Below, piece after piece: positions 51,889 through 51,943 of a stretch of 51,943 bases of DNA. The position numbers and the translations under genes were made by a program. The stretch spans positions 1 through 51,943 of the forward strand of contig JAQVHL010000014.1 of NCBI GenBank assembly GCA_028696185.1. The letters are read 5' to 3'. How positions within the stretch are numbered: the stretch's first letter is position 1; each line of letters starts with the position of its first letter. Source of the DNA: Halothiobacillaceae bacterium (GTDB taxonomy: Bacteria; Pseudomonadota; Gammaproteobacteria; Halothiobacillales; Halothiobacillaceae). A model generated the notes under the pieces. That model had not been told where the DNA came from and ran no database searches. It saw only the letters and a list, made by a program, of their open reading frames with translations.

Positions 51889-51943
51889 TGATCTTTAAGA
51901 AAACGGTTTGAATGATTTGTGCGGGTGCTTGCTGATTGCTGGG
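51889..51943 (+). other. rRNA leader with boxA and boxC-like sequences
   Basis: TGATCTTTAAGAA (51889-51901) matches the antitermination boxA at 11 of 13 positions, and TGTGCGGGT (51918-51926) resembles boxC. The 16S rRNA gene should begin just beyond the window end. Confidence 0.8.

Overview
The window looks like chromosomal DNA of a GC-rich gammaproteobacterium. The support is the order yebC-ruvC-ruvA-ruvB-ybgC-tolQRAB-cpoB-queE-queC-tRNA-Lys, the order DUF502-aspS-nudB-nadA, and a typical rRNA leader at the right end. The genus cannot be fixed from sequence alone.

Left part (1-15.5 kb): a small zinc-ribbon-type protein, a 1216-residue CBS/PAS/GGDEF/EAL c-di-GMP protein, an AhpD-like protein, a putative exported protein and an RlmN/Cfr-type radical SAM methyltransferase. 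These are followed by a ~210 bp imperfect palindrome. On the minus strand lies a heavy-metal RND efflux operon (small exported protein, outer-membrane factor, membrane-fusion lipoprotein, CusA/CzcA pump, P-II-like protein). A good promoter with a 14-bp palindrome precedes it. Upstream of it, on the same strand, are a short-chain dehydrogenase and a cardiolipin synthase.

Middle (15.6-33.9 kb): DUF502, aspS, nudB and nadA run straight into a long, tightly packed plus-strand cluster resembling aryl polyene/xanthomonadin type II polyketide loci. It holds two hotdog dehydratases, an LpxL-like acyltransferase, a LolA-like protein, an MMPL exporter, a ketosynthase, a chain-length-factor-like protein, a FabG-type reductase, a family 2 glycosyltransferase, a flavin-dependent halogenase-type enzyme, an acyl carrier protein, a COG4648-type membrane protein and an AMP-forming ligase. 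Most junctions are 4-bp start/stop overlaps. The ketosynthase is split by a frameshift at a run of seven G. A halogenase motif suggests a halogenated polyene pigment, as in xanthomonadins. No aromatic starter enzyme is visible.

Accessory stretch (33.4-38.4 kb): a GNAT protein translationally coupled to the ligase, a DUF6916-like protein, a convergent tail-collar protein, an IPTL-CTERM-type surface protein, a secreted collagen-like protein with a strong terminator, and a glycosyltransferase-methyltransferase fusion. This may be a cell-surface module.

Right part (38.5-51.9 kb): a P-type cation ATPase, yebC, ruvCA, a RelBE-type toxin-antitoxin pair plus a fold-back element between ruvA and ruvB, ruvB, ybgC, tolQRAB, cpoB (no pal between tolB and cpoB), queE, queC, tRNA-Lys(UUU), and two strong promoters with boxA ahead of a 16S rRNA gene that starts beyond the window.
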